Below, one piece after another: positions 25,289-36,700 of a stretch of 64,000 nucleotides of DNA. Numbering within the stretch: position 1 is the stretch's first letter; each line of letters starts with the position of its first letter. The position numbers and the translations under genes are program-made. The DNA comes from Corynebacterium heidelbergense (GTDB lineage: Bacteria; Actinomycetota; Actinomycetes; Mycobacteriales; Mycobacteriaceae), in the NCBI RefSeq assembly GCF_028609845.1, contig NZ_CP063191.1, positions 682,001-746,000 on the forward strand. Direction: 5' to 3'. The notes under the pieces were generated by a model, which saw only the letters and a list, made by a program, of their open reading frames with translations, was not told where the DNA came from and made no database searches.

Positions 25289-26788
25289 CTACTCGTCCCC
25301 TTTCCGGTTCTGCTTCCACCACCGGCGGAAGGACTGCTTCGGGGGGAGGGGAATGTCGCGGCTGCTGGTCCACTTCCCGCCCACACCGGGCAGCGCGAAG
25401 ATGCCCGCGGCGGGCAGCACCTTGTTGGCCAGGGGCAGACCGCGCTCCACGAGGTCCATGCGCTTGCCCGCGCTCATCATCCAACTGGCCCCGGCCAATG
25501 CCACGTCCAACTGGCTCGTCGGCACCCGCCCGCCACCGGGGTGATTGCGCTCCACGTCTTGCGCGCGCAGTCGCACGAGCATCTCCGGGATGTTGATCTT
25601 CACCGGGCACGCGTCGTAGCAGGAGCCGCACAGGCTGGAGGCATAGGGCAGCGACCCGTTCTCGGCGGCCTCCACCCCGGTGAGCAGGGGAGTGAGGATC
25701 GCGCCGATGGGGCCGGGGTAGATGGACCCGTAGGCGTGGCCCCCGGTGCGCTCGTAGACCGGGCAGACGTTCATGCACGCCGAACAGCGGATGCAGTGCA
25801 ACGCCTGGCGGCCGTGTTCGTCGGCCAATGCCCGGGTGCGGCCGTTATCGAGCAGCACCACGTGCACATTCTGCGGCCCGTCGCCCGCGGCCACACCGGT
25901 CCACAGGGAGCTGTAGGGGTTCATCCGCTCCCCCGTGGAGGACCGCGGCAGTAGCTGCATGAACACTTCCAAGTCCTGGAAGGTGGGCAGCAGCTTCTCA
26001 ATGCCCATCACGGTGATGAGGGTTTCCGGCAGGGTCAGGCACATCCGCCCGTTGCCCTCGGATTCCACCACCGAGAGCGTGCCCGTGTCCGCGATGCCGA
26101 AGTTGGCTCCGCTGACGGCCACTTTGGTGTCCAGGAACTTCCGGCGCAGGTGCTTGCGGCTGGCTTCGGCCAGTTCCGTGGGCTCGTTGCTCAGCTCGGG
26201 GTTGACGTCTGTCATCTTGCGCAGGAAAATGTCCCGGATCTCATCCCGGTTGCGGTGGATGGCAGGGACGAGGATGTGGGAGGGTTTGTCCCCGCCAAGC
26301 TGGACAATCAGTTCGGCCAGGTCCGTCTCGACCGCATCGATGCCTTCGTCGTGGAGGTATTCGTTCAGGCCGATCTCCTGGGTAGCCATCGACTTGACCT
26401 TGATGACCTCCCGCCGACCGTCGGCCGTGATCGGGGCGTTTTCGCGGATCAGTTGCCCGATAATGTCATTGGCCTCTGCGGCGTCCCGAGCCCAGTGGAC
26501 GGTCCCGCCGCGCCGGGAGAATTGGCGCTCGAACTCCTCGAGCAGCTCCGGCAGGCGAGCCATGACGTCCTGCTTGATCGCGCTGCCCGCCTCCCGCAAC
26601 TGTTCCCAATCCGGCATTTCCTCCACCCGGGCGGCCCGCTTCGAACGGATCGTCTCCGTGGCGTGGCGGAGGTTCGTGCGCATCTGCACATTGCCCAGTT
26701 CGTGTTCGGCGACCTGGGGGAAGGGGTGCTCCTCGAAGAGGTTGCCGTGGCCGGCTACTCCCGGCATTCCCAGTGGTGTGGTGGTCAT
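25289..26788 (-). CDS. lutB: Lactate utilisation protein B, iron-sulphur subunit
   Basis: 499 residues from the ATG at 26788, which overlaps the lutA stop (ATGA). The N-terminal LUD domain resembles LutC (GANFGIADTGTLSVVE). Towards the C-terminus lie two [4Fe-4S] clusters: CIRCSACMNVCPVYERTGGH and SLCGSCYDACPVKINIP. It carries electrons from lactate oxidation towards the quinone pool with LutA and LutC. A longer in-frame start at 26953 lies inside lutA and is unlikely. Confidence 0.95.
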   Translation of the reverse strand: MTTTPLGMPGVAGHGNLFEEHPFPQVAEHELGNVQMRTNLRHATETIRSKRAARVEEMPDWEQLREAGSAIKQDVMARLPELLEEFERQFSRRGGTVHWARDAAEANDIIGQLIRENAPITADGRREVIKVKSMATQEIGLNEYLHDEGIDAVETDLAELIVQLGGDKPSHILVPAIHRNRDEIRDIFLRKMTDVNPELSNEPTELAEASRKHLRRKFLDTKVAVSGANFGIADTGTLSVVESEGNGRMCLTLPETLITVMGIEKLLPTFQDLEVFMQLLPRSSTGERMNPYSSLWTGVAAGDGPQNVHVVLLDNGRTRALADEHGRQALHCIRCSACMNVCPVYERTGGHAYGSIYPGPIGAILTPLLTGVEAAENGSLPYASSLCGSCYDACPVKINIPEMLVRLRAQDVERNHPGGGRVPTSQLDVALAGASWMMSAGKRMDLVERGLPLANKVLPAAGIFALPGVGGKWTSSRDIPLPPKQSFRRWWKQNRKGDE

Positions 26789-27609
26789 CGCAGCGTCCCC
26801 CCTGTCATGTGGGCTCCTTGGTCTGGCAGCAGGAGCGGTTGTTCTTTTGTGGACGCCAGAATCCTCGCCATGTGGACCGTCACCGGGGCCCGACCATCCG
26901 ACGGAACCAGGCGAGAACTCCGCGATAATCCGCCGCCGATGTGCATGAGGCAACTGGCATCACCGCCGGAGCACACGTCCGACTGAGTGCCGATAAGGGC
27001 CTCCACCTTGTCGGAGAGCATGGCCCCGGAAACCTGCGGGTTCTTCACACTGAAGGTTCCGCCGAAGCCGCAGCAGATGTCCTCGTGGGCGATGGTGCGC
27101 ATCGTGATGCCCTCCACGGTGGCCAGGAGGTTACGCTGCCGGTCGCCCAGCCGCAGCAGGCGCATGCCGTGACAGGAGGGGTGGAAAGCGACGGCGTGGG
27201 GGAAATAGCTGCCCAGTTGCTCGGCGGAATCGGTGATACCGCAGATGTCGGTGAGGAACTGGGCCAGCTCGTAGGAGCGATCGGCGATCTGGGTGGCGCG
27301 GACGGCGAGATCCTCGTCGCCGGCGTGGCGGGCGACCATGGGGTGTTGGTGGCCCAGGGAGGCGATGCACGAGGCACTGGGGGCCACGGCGTAGTCCCAG
27401 TTAGTGTCCTCGAAAGACCGGACGTGGTTGGCCACCACTGGGTAGGCCTGGCGGAACTTGCCGCTGTTGATGTGCATCTGGCCGCAACAGGCCTGCCCCT
27501 CGGGGAACACGACCGTGTGGCCGAGCCGTTCCAGGATGCGGACCGTATCTTGGGCTACTTCGGGGTACATCGCGTCGACGATGCACGTGGCAAAAAGGGC
27601 GACTTTCAT
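26785..27609 (-). CDS. lutA: Lactate utilisation protein A, cysteine-rich (CCG) subunit
   Basis: 274 residues from the ATG at 27609 (GGAAAGG upstream). Two CCG domains with the repeated cysteine-rich motif: GQACCGQM near residue 40-50 and EDICCGFGGTFSVKNP in the second half, as in heterodisulphide-reductase-type subunits and LutA. First gene of lutABC. No lutR-type regulator and no lactate permease are adjacent, so regulation is not visible here. Confidence 0.95.
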   Translation of the reverse strand: MKVALFATCIVDAMYPEVAQDTVRILERLGHTVVFPEGQACCGQMHINSGKFRQAYPVVANHVRSFEDTNWDYAVAPSASCIASLGHQHPMVARHAGDEDLAVRATQIADRSYELAQFLTDICGITDSAEQLGSYFPHAVAFHPSCHGMRLLRLGDRQRNLLATVEGITMRTIAHEDICCGFGGTFSVKNPQVSGAMLSDKVEALIGTQSDVCSGGDASCLMHIGGGLSRSSRLVPSDGRAPVTVHMARILASTKEQPLLLPDQGAHMTGGTLR

Positions 27610-27834
27610 AGGTGCCTTTCCGCGCGCAAGGGCAGTTGGGGATTGGTGGAAAATCTTCCGTCGAGCTGTGGGCCAAGGGCTGTCCGGCTGCGGCGGGAGC
27701 GTCACAGCCGATCGTAGTGCTGGATTTGCCCGGGGTTAGCCGTGCTCCGTAAAGTAACCCCCGCATACCGCGAGGTGGGCTGCCGTGGGCACCACAGCTA
27801 CCGATTCGCCTCGCAGATGGCGGTAGGCCTTCTC

Positions 27835-27908
27835 CGGGATATGGCGCAGCTTGGTAGCGCACTCGCTTTGGGAGCGAGGGGTCGCAGGTTCAAATCCTGT
27901 TATCCCGA
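27835..27908 (+). tRNA. tRNA-Pro (TGG)
   Basis: Acceptor CGGGATA/TATCCCG, discriminator A at 27908, anticodon loop TTTGGGA giving TGG. No encoded CCA. Confidence 0.97.
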
Positions 27909-27915
27909 CATACGG

Positions 27916-27951
27916 TGGGGCATCCAGATGAACTCTGGGTGCCCCATTCTT
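27916..27951 (+). terminator. Intrinsic terminator after tRNA-Pro
   Basis: A 12-bp stem with one G-T wobble (27916-27927 with 27935-27946), 7-nt loop, ttctt tail. Confidence 0.8.
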
Positions 27952-28129
27952 CGTCCCTGGGGCAAGGGGAACCCCACTGCGAACCGGCGCAAAAGCCACC
28001 CGATAAACTGGGCAACCAACTGTGGCGCGGTCTTGGCCCTGGAGCAGCCGGAAAACCCGGCGACTGTCAGCCGAGCAGGAACCGCCCGAACATCTACGAA
28101 TCTAAGACGACAAACAGGAGAGTGCATCC

Positions 28130-29755
28130 GTGAAGAGCTCTGTTGAGAAGCTGAGCGCTACCCGCACCAAGCTCACCGTGGAGGTGCCGTTCGAGGAGCT
28201 GAAGCCAGAGTTCGACAAGGCCTATGCCTCCCTGGCCCAGCAGGTCAACATGCCCGGCTTCCGCAAGGGGAAGGTCCCGGCAAGGATCCTGGAGGCCCGG
28301 CTGGGCCGTGGGGTTGTCCTGGACCAGGTCATCAACGAGATGCTGCCGTCTCGCTACAGCCAGGCGGTTGACGAGCACGAGCTTAAGGTCCTCGGCCAGC
28401 CGGAGATCGACATTGCGGAGCTCGAAGACGGCAAGCACGTGACCTTCACGGCGGAAGTGGACGTGCGCCCTGAGATTGACGTCCCCAATTTCTCGGATAT
28501 CGCCGTGGAGGTCAGCCCCCTCACCGCCGATGAGGATGCTGTCGAGGCGGAACTAAAGAACCTTCAGGCTCGTTTCGGCACCCTCAAGCCCGTCGAGCGC
28601 CCGGCGCAGAAGGGCGATTTCGTGTCCATCGACCTGTCCGCCACCGTGGACGGGGAGGCCATCGAGGAGGCGGCAACGGAGGGGCTGTCCCACGAGATTG
28701 GCAACGATGCCCTGGTGGAGGGCCTGGACGAGGCCCTCGAGGGGATGAGCGAGGGGGAGGAAAAGACCTTCGAATCCAAGCTCGTCGCCGGTGAGCACGC
28801 CAACGAGCCCGCCGAGGTCACGGTGAAGCTCAACAGCGTCAAGGAGCGGGAGCTGCCGGAGCTCGACGATGACTTCGCCGAGCTCGCCAGCGAGTTCGAC
28901 ACCCTCGCGGAGCTGCGCGAGTCCCTGGCGGGTCAGGTTGAAGAGCGCCAGCGCAACACCCAGGCCGGGGAGATTCGGGACAAGGTGCTGGCCGCCGCTT
29001 TGGAGAAGACCGAGGTGCCCCTGCCCGAGAGCGTGGTCAAGGAGCAGGTGGAGGGCCAGATTCAGCAGCTCATCCAGCAGTTCGGTGGGGACGAGAAGGT
29101 CTTCGAGACCATGCTCGCCGAGCAGAACATGAGCCGGGCGGACTTCGAGGAAAGTTCCCGGGAGGGCGCGGAGGAGTCCATCCGTACTCAACTGTTCCTC
29201 GACGCGTTGGCGGATATCGAGCAGCCCAACGTCTCCCAAGACGAGCTCATGGATCACATCGCCTTCACCGCCAGCCAGTACGGCATGGATCCCAACCAGT
29301 TCATCATGCAGTTGCAGCAGGCTGGCCAGCTCGGCAGCCTCTTCGCCGATGTGCGCCGCGGTAAGGCCCTGGCGCTGAACATTGCGAAGGTGAGCGTCAA
29401 GGACACCGACGGCAACGAGATCGACCCCAAGCAGTTCTTCGGTGTGGAGGATGCGGCCGAGGGGGAGGAAGCTATTGAGGACGCCGGGAGCACCGCGCCG
29501 GTGAGCGAGGAGTCGGCGGAGGCGTCCACCGAGTCCGGGTCCGAGGAGCCGACAGAGTCCGCTGAGGCTGCAGAGGTCGCAGCGCCCGCTGATTCCGGCG
29601 AGGTCGCAGCGCCTGCAGAAGCCGGGAAGAGCGGCAAGTCTGGCAAGAAGAATAAGTCGGACAGCAAGGGCAAGGACGGCGCAAAGAAGGACAAGGCCAA
29701 GGACAAGGACAAGAAGAGCAAGAAGGATAAGAAAGACAAGAAGGACAAGAAGTAG
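28130..29755 (+). CDS. tig: Trigger factor with long acidic/lysine-rich tail
   Basis: 541 residues, GTG start at 28130 after CAGGAGA. A ribosome-bound chaperone and prolyl isomerase. The ribosome-binding signature in the N-terminal domain is GFRKGKVP, where nascent-chain exit docking occurs. The FKBP domain is at about 150-245 (KGDFVSIDLSATVDGE) and the chaperone arms extend to about 430. Usual actinobacterial length is near 450-470. Here about 95 extra residues form a Glu/Ser/Ala-rich acidic stretch followed by a lysine/aspartate tail ending KKDKKDKKDKK. It heads the clp region, as is usual in actinobacteria. Confidence 0.95.
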   Translation: MKSSVEKLSATRTKLTVEVPFEELKPEFDKAYASLAQQVNMPGFRKGKVPARILEARLGRGVVLDQVINEMLPSRYSQAVDEHELKVLGQPEIDIAELEDGKHVTFTAEVDVRPEIDVPNFSDIAVEVSPLTADEDAVEAELKNLQARFGTLKPVERPAQKGDFVSIDLSATVDGEAIEEAATEGLSHEIGNDALVEGLDEALEGMSEGEEKTFESKLVAGEHANEPAEVTVKLNSVKERELPELDDDFAELASEFDTLAELRESLAGQVEERQRNTQAGEIRDKVLAAALEKTEVPLPESVVKEQVEGQIQQLIQQFGGDEKVFETMLAEQNMSRADFEESSREGAEESIRTQLFLDALADIEQPNVSQDELMDHIAFTASQYGMDPNQFIMQLQQAGQLGSLFADVRRGKALALNIAKVSVKDTDGNEIDPKQFFGVEDAAEGEEAIEDAGSTAPVSEESAEASTESGSEEPTESAEAAEVAAPADSGEVAAPAEAGKSGKSGKKNKSDSKGKDGAKKDKAKDKDKKSKKDKKDKKDKK

Positions 29756-29777
29756 CCTTCCTGCCTGATCCACCCCC

Positions 29778-29820
29778 GGGGGCCCCACGCATCCTCTGCT
29801 TGCGCGCGGGGCCCCCTTTT
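29778..29820 (+). terminator. Intrinsic terminator after tig
   Basis: Nine-bp all-GC stem (29778-29786 with 29808-29816) and a tttt tail. It separates tig from clpP1P2. Confidence 0.8.
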
Positions 29821-29935
29821 GCATCACGCACCGCGTGCGCTGAGAGCGAACAACCCCGCCAAGAGCCCCAAGGGGACCGGTAGCGCCGTTACCCTGGGGG
29901 ACAACCATTACTGCTAAACCCACTCAAGGAGCACA

Positions 29936-30532
29936 ATGAGTTCTCTTTCGAGCACCCAGGCCTCCGGCGACAACGCCGGGTTGAGCTTGAATGACTCCGT
30001 CTTCGAGCGCTTGCTGCGCGAGCGCATCATCTTCCTGGGCAGCCAGGTTGACGATGACATCGCCAACAAGCTCTGCGCCCAGATCCTCCTGCTCTCAGCG
30101 GAGGATCCCACGCGCGACATCTCGCTCTACATCAACTCCCCGGGTGGATCCGTGACTGCAGGGATGGCCATCTACGACACGATGCAGTACGCCCCCTGCG
30201 ATATCGCGACGTACGGCATGGGGCTGGCAGCCTCTATGGGCCAGTTCCTTCTATCTGCGGGGACGAAGGGCAAGCGTTACGCTCTGCCGCACGCCCGCAT
30301 CATGATGCACCAGCCCAGCGCCGGAGTGGGCGGCACCGCTGCGGATATCGCCATCCAGGCGGAGCAATTCGCTCACACTAAGCGAGAGATGGCCGAGCTC
30401 ATCGCCGAGTTCACCGGCCAGCCGCTGGAGCAGATCGTTAAGGATTCGGACCGCGACCGCTGGTTCACCGCCGAGCAGGCCAAGGATTACGGATTCGTGG
30501 ACCACGTCATCACCTCTGCGAAGGAGAAGTAA
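29936..30532 (+). CDS. clpP1: ATP-dependent Clp protease proteolytic subunit 1
   Basis: 198 residues. A serine protease forming one ring of the mixed ClpP1P2 barrel. Catalytic Ser in GLAASMGQF, His in [10 protein letters not shown], Asp in KDSDRDRW. The oxyanion-loop strand [19 protein letters not shown] is intact. ATG at 29936 follows CAAGGAG. The ClpP2 gene starts 3 bp after this stop. Both are needed for activity in actinobacteria. Confidence 0.96.
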   Translation: MSSLSSTQASGDNAGLSLNDSVFERLLRERIIFLGSQVDDDIANKLCAQILLLSAEDPTRDISLYINSPGGSVTAGMAIYDTMQYAPCDIATYGMGLAASMGQFLLSAGTKGKRYALPHARIMMHQPSAGVGGTAADIAIQAEQFAHTKREMAELIAEFTGQPLEQIVKDSDRDRWFTAEQAKDYGFVDHVITSAKEK

Positions 30533-30535
30533 CCC

Positions 30536-31156
30536 ATGCAGATGCCAGAAATGCGCTACATCCTGCCGTCCTTCGTGGAGCACTCTAGCTACGGGGCGAA
30601 GGAATCCAACCCCTACAACAAGCTGTTTGAAGAGCGGATCATCTTCCTGGGAACTCAGGTGGATGATGCGTCCGCCAACGACATCATGGCCCAGTTGCTT
30701 GTACTGGAGGGGCTGGACCCGGACCGGGACATCACGATGTACATCAATTCCCCCGGCGGTTCCTTCACCTCTCTGATGGCCATCTACGACACGATGCAGT
30801 ACGTCCGCCCCGATGTGCAGACTGTCTGCCTGGGTCAGGCCGCCAGTGCGGCGGCTGTGCTGCTGGCGGCCGGTACCCCCGGGAAGCGAGCCGCGCTGCC
30901 CAATGCCCGCGTGCTGATCCACCAGCCGGCTACCGGCGGGGTGCAGGGGCAGGTCTCTGACCTGGAGATTCAGGCCAAGGAGATCGAGCGGATGCGTACC
31001 CTCATGGAGACCACGCTGGCCCGCCACACGGGCAAGGACGCCGAGCAAATCCGAATCGACACGGACCGCGACAAGATCCTTACCGCCGAAGAGGCCAAGG
31101 AATACGGCATCATCGATCAGGTCTTCGAGTACCGCAAGCTCTCCGCCCAGCAGTAA
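30536..31156 (+). CDS. clpP2: ATP-dependent Clp protease proteolytic subunit 2
   Basis: 206 residues. Second ring subunit: Ser in [15 protein letters not shown], His in [11 protein letters not shown], Asp in [10 protein letters not shown], and [19 protein letters not shown]. The N-terminal extension ([13 protein letters not shown]) is typical of ClpP2. Co-transcribed with clpP1. A clgR-type regulator gene is not in the window. Confidence 0.96.
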   Translation: MQMPEMRYILPSFVEHSSYGAKESNPYNKLFEERIIFLGTQVDDASANDIMAQLLVLEGLDPDRDITMYINSPGGSFTSLMAIYDTMQYVRPDVQTVCLGQAASAAAVLLAAGTPGKRAALPNARVLIHQPATGGVQGQVSDLEIQAKEIERMRTLMETTLARHTGKDAEQIRIDTDRDKILTAEEAKEYGIIDQVFEYRKLSAQQ

Positions 31157-31406
31157 TCCACTACGGGTGTAGAGCCCGTCAGCCCCGGTTGGTCCCGTGC
31201 GTCGGGCCCGGCCGGGGCGACATTCGTTTTCTCGCCGGCGTGGTCATCGGCCCGGAAGGCTGGGGCGTGCATACGCATGCGGACGATGGCGGCCGTCGAC
31301 ACGCACGCGCGCGGCGCACTACGAAGCCCCGGCGGGTCCAGGGGTAACCTGGTCACGATCGGCACCCTACGTGACACACAGACGATAGAAAGCAAGGCCT
31401 TACTTC

Positions 31407-32681
31407 ATGCCAGAAAGCGCTGAACTGCTGAAATGCTCTTTTTGCGGAAAGAGCCAAAAGCAGGTGCGAAAGCTCATCGCCGGCCCCGGCGTGTATATCT
31501 GCGATGAGTGCATCGAGCTGTGCAACGAGATCATCGAAGAGGAGATGCTGCCCGCAGGGTCGACGGACAGCGGCGATAAGCTGCCCCGCCCCTCGGCGAT
31601 TGCGAAGTTCCTGGACAACTATGTCATTGGCCAGGACGAAGCCAAGCGCACCCTCGCTGTTGCGGTCTACAACCACTACAAGCGCATCCAGGTGGAGGAG
31701 GCCAGTGCCACCGCCCGGCGCAACGATGAGGAAGTGGAGCTGAGCAAGTCCAACATCCTCATGCTGGGCCCCACCGGCTCGGGTAAGACGTACCTCGCCC
31801 AATCCTTGGCTCGGATGCTGGATGTCCCCTTTGCCATAGCGGATGCCACCAGCCTCACCGAAGCCGGGTACGTGGGCGAAGACGTGGAGAACATTTTGCT
31901 CAAGCTGCTGCAAGCAGCGGACTTCGACGTAGCCAAGGCACAGCGCGGGATCATCTACGTGGATGAGGTGGACAAGATCTCCCGTAAGTCGGAGAACCCA
32001 TCCATCACCCGGGACGTCTCCGGCGAAGGGGTGCAGCAGGCCCTGCTGAAGATCCTCGAAGGCACCGTTGCCTCCGTCCCCCCGCAAGGCGGCCGCAAAC
32101 ACCCCAACCAGGAGTTCATCCAGTTCGACACGAGGAACGTTCTCTTCATCGTGGCGGGCGCCTTTGCCGGGCTGGAGAAGGTCATCGCCGAACGCCGCGG
32201 TAAGAAGGGGCTGGGCTTCGGTGCGGAGGTGGCCAGCAAGGCCGATGAGGATCCCAACCCCTTCAAGTTTGTCGAGCCGGAGGACCTCGTGAAGTTTGGG
32301 CTTATCCCCGAACTCATCGGGCGCCTTCCGGTGCTCACCCATGTGGGGCACCTTGACGAGGACAGCCTCGTGCGCGTTCTGACGGAACCGAAGAATTCCC
32401 TCGTACGCCAATACCAACGGCTCTTCGACATGGACGGTGTACGCCTCACGTTCGAACCGGGAGCCCTGCAGGAAATCGCCAAGCAGGCCCTCGCCCGCGA
32501 AACCGGGGCACGCGGGCTGCGTTCCATCATGGAGGCCATACTCTTGCCCGTGATGTTCGATATTCCGGAAGACGAGAACACCGGGGAAGTCATCATCACC
32601 GCCGAAGCCGCAAAGGGGGAGGGGGAACCCACCCTGCTGAGCCACGCGGAGGTTGCAAAGCGGGACCAGAAGTCCGCGTAA
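31407..32681 (+). CDS. clpX: ATP-dependent Clp protease ATP-binding subunit ClpX
   Basis: 424 residues. An AAA+ unfoldase feeding ClpP1P2. N-terminal zinc domain with [11 protein letters not shown] and CDECIELC; Walker A GPTGSGKT; Walker [10 protein letters not shown]; pore loop GYVGED; sensor regions and arginine finger in [11 protein letters not shown]. Separated from clpP2 by 250 bp, so it probably has its own promoter. ATG at 31407. Confidence 0.97.
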   Translation: MPESAELLKCSFCGKSQKQVRKLIAGPGVYICDECIELCNEIIEEEMLPAGSTDSGDKLPRPSAIAKFLDNYVIGQDEAKRTLAVAVYNHYKRIQVEEASATARRNDEEVELSKSNILMLGPTGSGKTYLAQSLARMLDVPFAIADATSLTEAGYVGEDVENILLKLLQAADFDVAKAQRGIIYVDEVDKISRKSENPSITRDVSGEGVQQALLKILEGTVASVPPQGGRKHPNQEFIQFDTRNVLFIVAGAFAGLEKVIAERRGKKGLGFGAEVASKADEDPNPFKFVEPEDLVKFGLIPELIGRLPVLTHVGHLDEDSLVRVLTEPKNSLVRQYQRLFDMDGVRLTFEPGALQEIAKQALARETGARGLRSIMEAILLPVMFDIPEDENTGEVIITAEAAKGEGEPTLLSHAEVAKRDQKSA

Positions 32682-32743
32682 TCCCCGTCAAAAAGGGGAA
32701 AGGCCCGGTGCTCGGAGCTGGTAAAAAACAGCATCCGGGCTGA

Positions 32744-33826
<1,083 letters not shown>

Positions 33827-33874
33827 TCCGGGCACATCCGGTGGTGTCCGCCCGGTCGTTTAGACTGATACACC

Positions 33875-36700
33875 GTGACTGAGCTGAGTACAGGTGCAAA
33901 GGGCGAGGACGCTACCGGAACCGACCAGGCCGCCGGGGTGGACGGCGGGCAACAGGTAGGGGTGGACCGCTCCGGGCTACTGCCATCGGCGTGGGATCCC
34001 GCGGCCGTGGAGGGCACTCTCTACCAGGAGTGGGTGGACGCGGGGTACTTCACGGCCGATCCCACCAGCTCGAAGCCACCGTTTTCCATTGTCCTGCCGC
34101 CGCCTAATGTCACCGGTCAGCTGCACATGGGGCATGCCCTGGACCACACCCTCATGGACCAGATGGCGCGCCGCAAGCGCATGCAGGGATACGAGGTGCT
34201 GTGGTTGCCCGGCTCCGACCACGCGGGCATCGCCACCCAAACCAAGGTCGAAGCGAACCTGAAGGAGACCGAGGGCAAGGATCGCTTCGACTACGGGCGC
34301 GAGGAGTTTACCGACCGCGTCTGGGAGTGGAAGGACAAGTACGGTTCGGGTATCACCAGCCAGATGCGGGCCGTCGGAGACTCCGTGGACTGGTCCCGCG
34401 AGCGGTTCACTCTGGATGAGGGGCTCTCCCGCGCGGTCCAGACAATGTTCAAGGCGCTCTACGACCGGGGCTTGATCTACCGGGCTAACCGCATGGTCAA
34501 CTGGTCCCCAGTTCTTCAGACGGCAATCTCGGACATCGAGGTGACCTACTCCGAGGACGAGGGGGAGCTGGTCTCCATCCGCTACGGTTCCCTCAACGAC
34601 GCGGAACCTCACGTTGTTGTCGCCACCACCCGCGTGGAAACGATGCTGGGCGACGTGGCCGTGGCCGTGCACCCAGACGATGAGCGCTACGCCGACCTCG
34701 TCGGCACCACCTTGCCGCACCCCTTCTTGCCCGACCGCCACATGGTCATCGTCGCGGACGACTACGTGGATCCGGAGTTCGGTACCGGGGCAGTGAAGAT
34801 TACCCCCGCACACGACCCCAACGACTTCGCCCTTGGACAGCGGCACAACCTGCCGATGCCGACCATCATGGACACGCAAGGTCGAATCGCGGATACCGGC
34901 ACCCAGTTCGACGGGATGGATCGCTACGAGGCACGCGAGAAGATCCGGCTTGCCCTGGAGGAGCAGGGGCGGATCGTCGCTCGCAAGCACCCCTACGTGC
35001 ACTCCGTGGGACACTCCGAGCGTTCCGGGGAGGCTGTGGAACCTCGCCTGAGCCTGCAGTGGTGGGTCAAGGTTGAGGAGTTGGCCCGCATGGCCGGTGA
35101 GGCCGTGCGGCACGGAGATACCGTGATCCACCCCGCCAGCCAGGAACCGCGCTGGTTCGAGTGGGTGGACAACATGCACGACTGGACGATCTCCCGCCAG
35201 TTGTGGTGGGGGCACCGCATCCCCATCTGGTACGGGCCCGACGGGGAAGTGGTGTGCTGCGGGCCGGACGATGAACCGCCGCAGGGGGAGGGCTGGTACC
35301 AGGATGAGGACGTTCTGGATACCTGGTTCAGCTCCGGCTTGTGGCCCTTTTCCACGATGGGCTGGCCGGACCACAGCGAGGAGCTCAAGCGCTTCTATCC
35401 CACGTCCGTGCTGGTCACCGGCTACGACATCCTGTTTTTCTGGGTGGCCCGCATGATGATGTTCGCCACCTTTGCGGACACCCTCGAGGACTCCCCGCTG
35501 GTCGGGCAGGGCCCCCGCCCCCAGATCCCGTTCCGCGATGTGTTCCTCCACGGGCTCGTGCGCGACGAAAAGGGGCGCAAGATGTCCAAGTCCCTGGGCA
35601 ACGGAATCGACCCCATGGACTGGGTGCGGGACTACGGCGCGGACGCCCTCCGGTTCACCCTGGCCCGCGGCGCGAACCCCGGCGTAGACCTGCCCGTGGG
35701 GGAGGACTCCGCGCAGTCCTCCCGCAACTTCGCCACCAAGCTGTTCAACGCCACGAAGTTTGCCCTCCTCAACGGGGCCCACGTCGGGGAGCTGCCGGAC
35801 CGCGCCGCGCTGACGGATGCCGACCGGTGGATCCTGGACCGGCTGGAAGCGGTGCGGGCACAGGTCGACGATGCCCTGGACCGCTACGAATTCTCCGTGG
35901 CCAACGAAACCCTGTACCGTTTCGCTTGGGGTGAGTTCTGCGACTGGTACCTGGAGATCGCCAAGGTGCAGATCCCCCGAGATTGGGGCGAGAACCTCCC
36001 GGAGGCAGAGCGGGTCCGCGGCATCACCACGCAACTGGTGCTGGGGCGGGTTTTGGACGCGGTACTGCGCCTGCTGCACCCGGCAATGCCGTTCGTTACG
36101 GAGGTCTTGTGGCGCGCTCTGGTTGATGGCGTCCCCAATTATCCAGAATCCCTGACCATTGCTACCTGGCCCACCGCAGACATGACCAATGGGGGTGTGG
36201 AGGCAGACGCCACTGCGGCGCGCCGGTTGAAAGACGTTGACCAGCTAGTCACACAAATCCGCCGGTTCCGCTCCGATCAGGGAGTCAAACCCTCCCAGAA
36301 GGTGCCCGCGCGGATGGACTTCGCTGCGGCAGACCTGGCGGAGCTGGAAGCTGCGGTGCGCTCGCTGGTGCGACTGGAGACCCCCGGTGCGGACTTCGCG
36401 GCCACGGCCTCCATCGAGGTGCGGCTGTCCCAGGCGACGATCACGGTAGAGCTGGATACCTCCGGAACCGTGGACCTGGCCGCCGAGCGCAAGCGGCTGG
36501 AAAAGGACCTGGCCGGAGCGCAAAAGGAGCTGGACAACGCGGCGAAGAAGCTGAACAACCAGGGCTTTCTGGCCAAGGCGCCGGAGAAGGTGGTCGAGGG
36601 GATTCGGAGCCGGCAGGCTGTGGCTCGTGAGGAGCACGAGCGCATCAGTGCCCGACTGGCCCAGATTGCGGAGCAAGAGCAACGGCGGGCCGGTCAGTGA
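33875..36700 (+). CDS. valS: Valyl-tRNA synthetase
   Basis: 941 residues, GTG start. Class I synthetase: [18 protein letters not shown] (HIGH-type), an editing domain between about 230 and 420, [12 protein letters not shown], an anticodon-binding domain from about 690, and a C-terminal coiled coil ([20 protein letters not shown]) typical of ValS. Its TGA overlaps the GTG of folC, coupling the two. Confidence 0.97.
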   Translation: MTELSTGAKGEDATGTDQAAGVDGGQQVGVDRSGLLPSAWDPAAVEGTLYQEWVDAGYFTADPTSSKPPFSIVLPPPNVTGQLHMGHALDHTLMDQMARRKRMQGYEVLWLPGSDHAGIATQTKVEANLKETEGKDRFDYGREEFTDRVWEWKDKYGSGITSQMRAVGDSVDWSRERFTLDEGLSRAVQTMFKALYDRGLIYRANRMVNWSPVLQTAISDIEVTYSEDEGELVSIRYGSLNDAEPHVVVATTRVETMLGDVAVAVHPDDERYADLVGTTLPHPFLPDRHMVIVADDYVDPEFGTGAVKITPAHDPNDFALGQRHNLPMPTIMDTQGRIADTGTQFDGMDRYEAREKIRLALEEQGRIVARKHPYVHSVGHSERSGEAVEPRLSLQWWVKVEELARMAGEAVRHGDTVIHPASQEPRWFEWVDNMHDWTISRQLWWGHRIPIWYGPDGEVVCCGPDDEPPQGEGWYQDEDVLDTWFSSGLWPFSTMGWPDHSEELKRFYPTSVLVTGYDILFFWVARMMMFATFADTLEDSPLVGQGPRPQIPFRDVFLHGLVRDEKGRKMSKSLGNGIDPMDWVRDYGADALRFTLARGANPGVDLPVGEDSAQSSRNFATKLFNATKFALLNGAHVGELPDRAALTDADRWILDRLEAVRAQVDDALDRYEFSVANETLYRFAWGEFCDWYLEIAKVQIPRDWGENLPEAERVRGITTQLVLGRVLDAVLRLLHPAMPFVTEVLWRALVDGVPNYPESLTIATWPTADMTNGGVEADATAARRLKDVDQLVTQIRRFRSDQGVKPSQKVPARMDFAAADLAELEAAVRSLVRLETPGADFAATASIEVRLSQATITVELDTSGTVDLAAERKRLEKDLAGAQKELDNAAKKLNNQGFLAKAPEKVVEGIRSRQAVAREEHERISARLAQIAEQEQRRAGQ

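Noticed and set aside
24614..27609. The lut genes as a mobile insertion because they are flanked by tRNA genes
   Set aside because: No recombinase, no repeated tRNA ends, and codon use like the neighbours.
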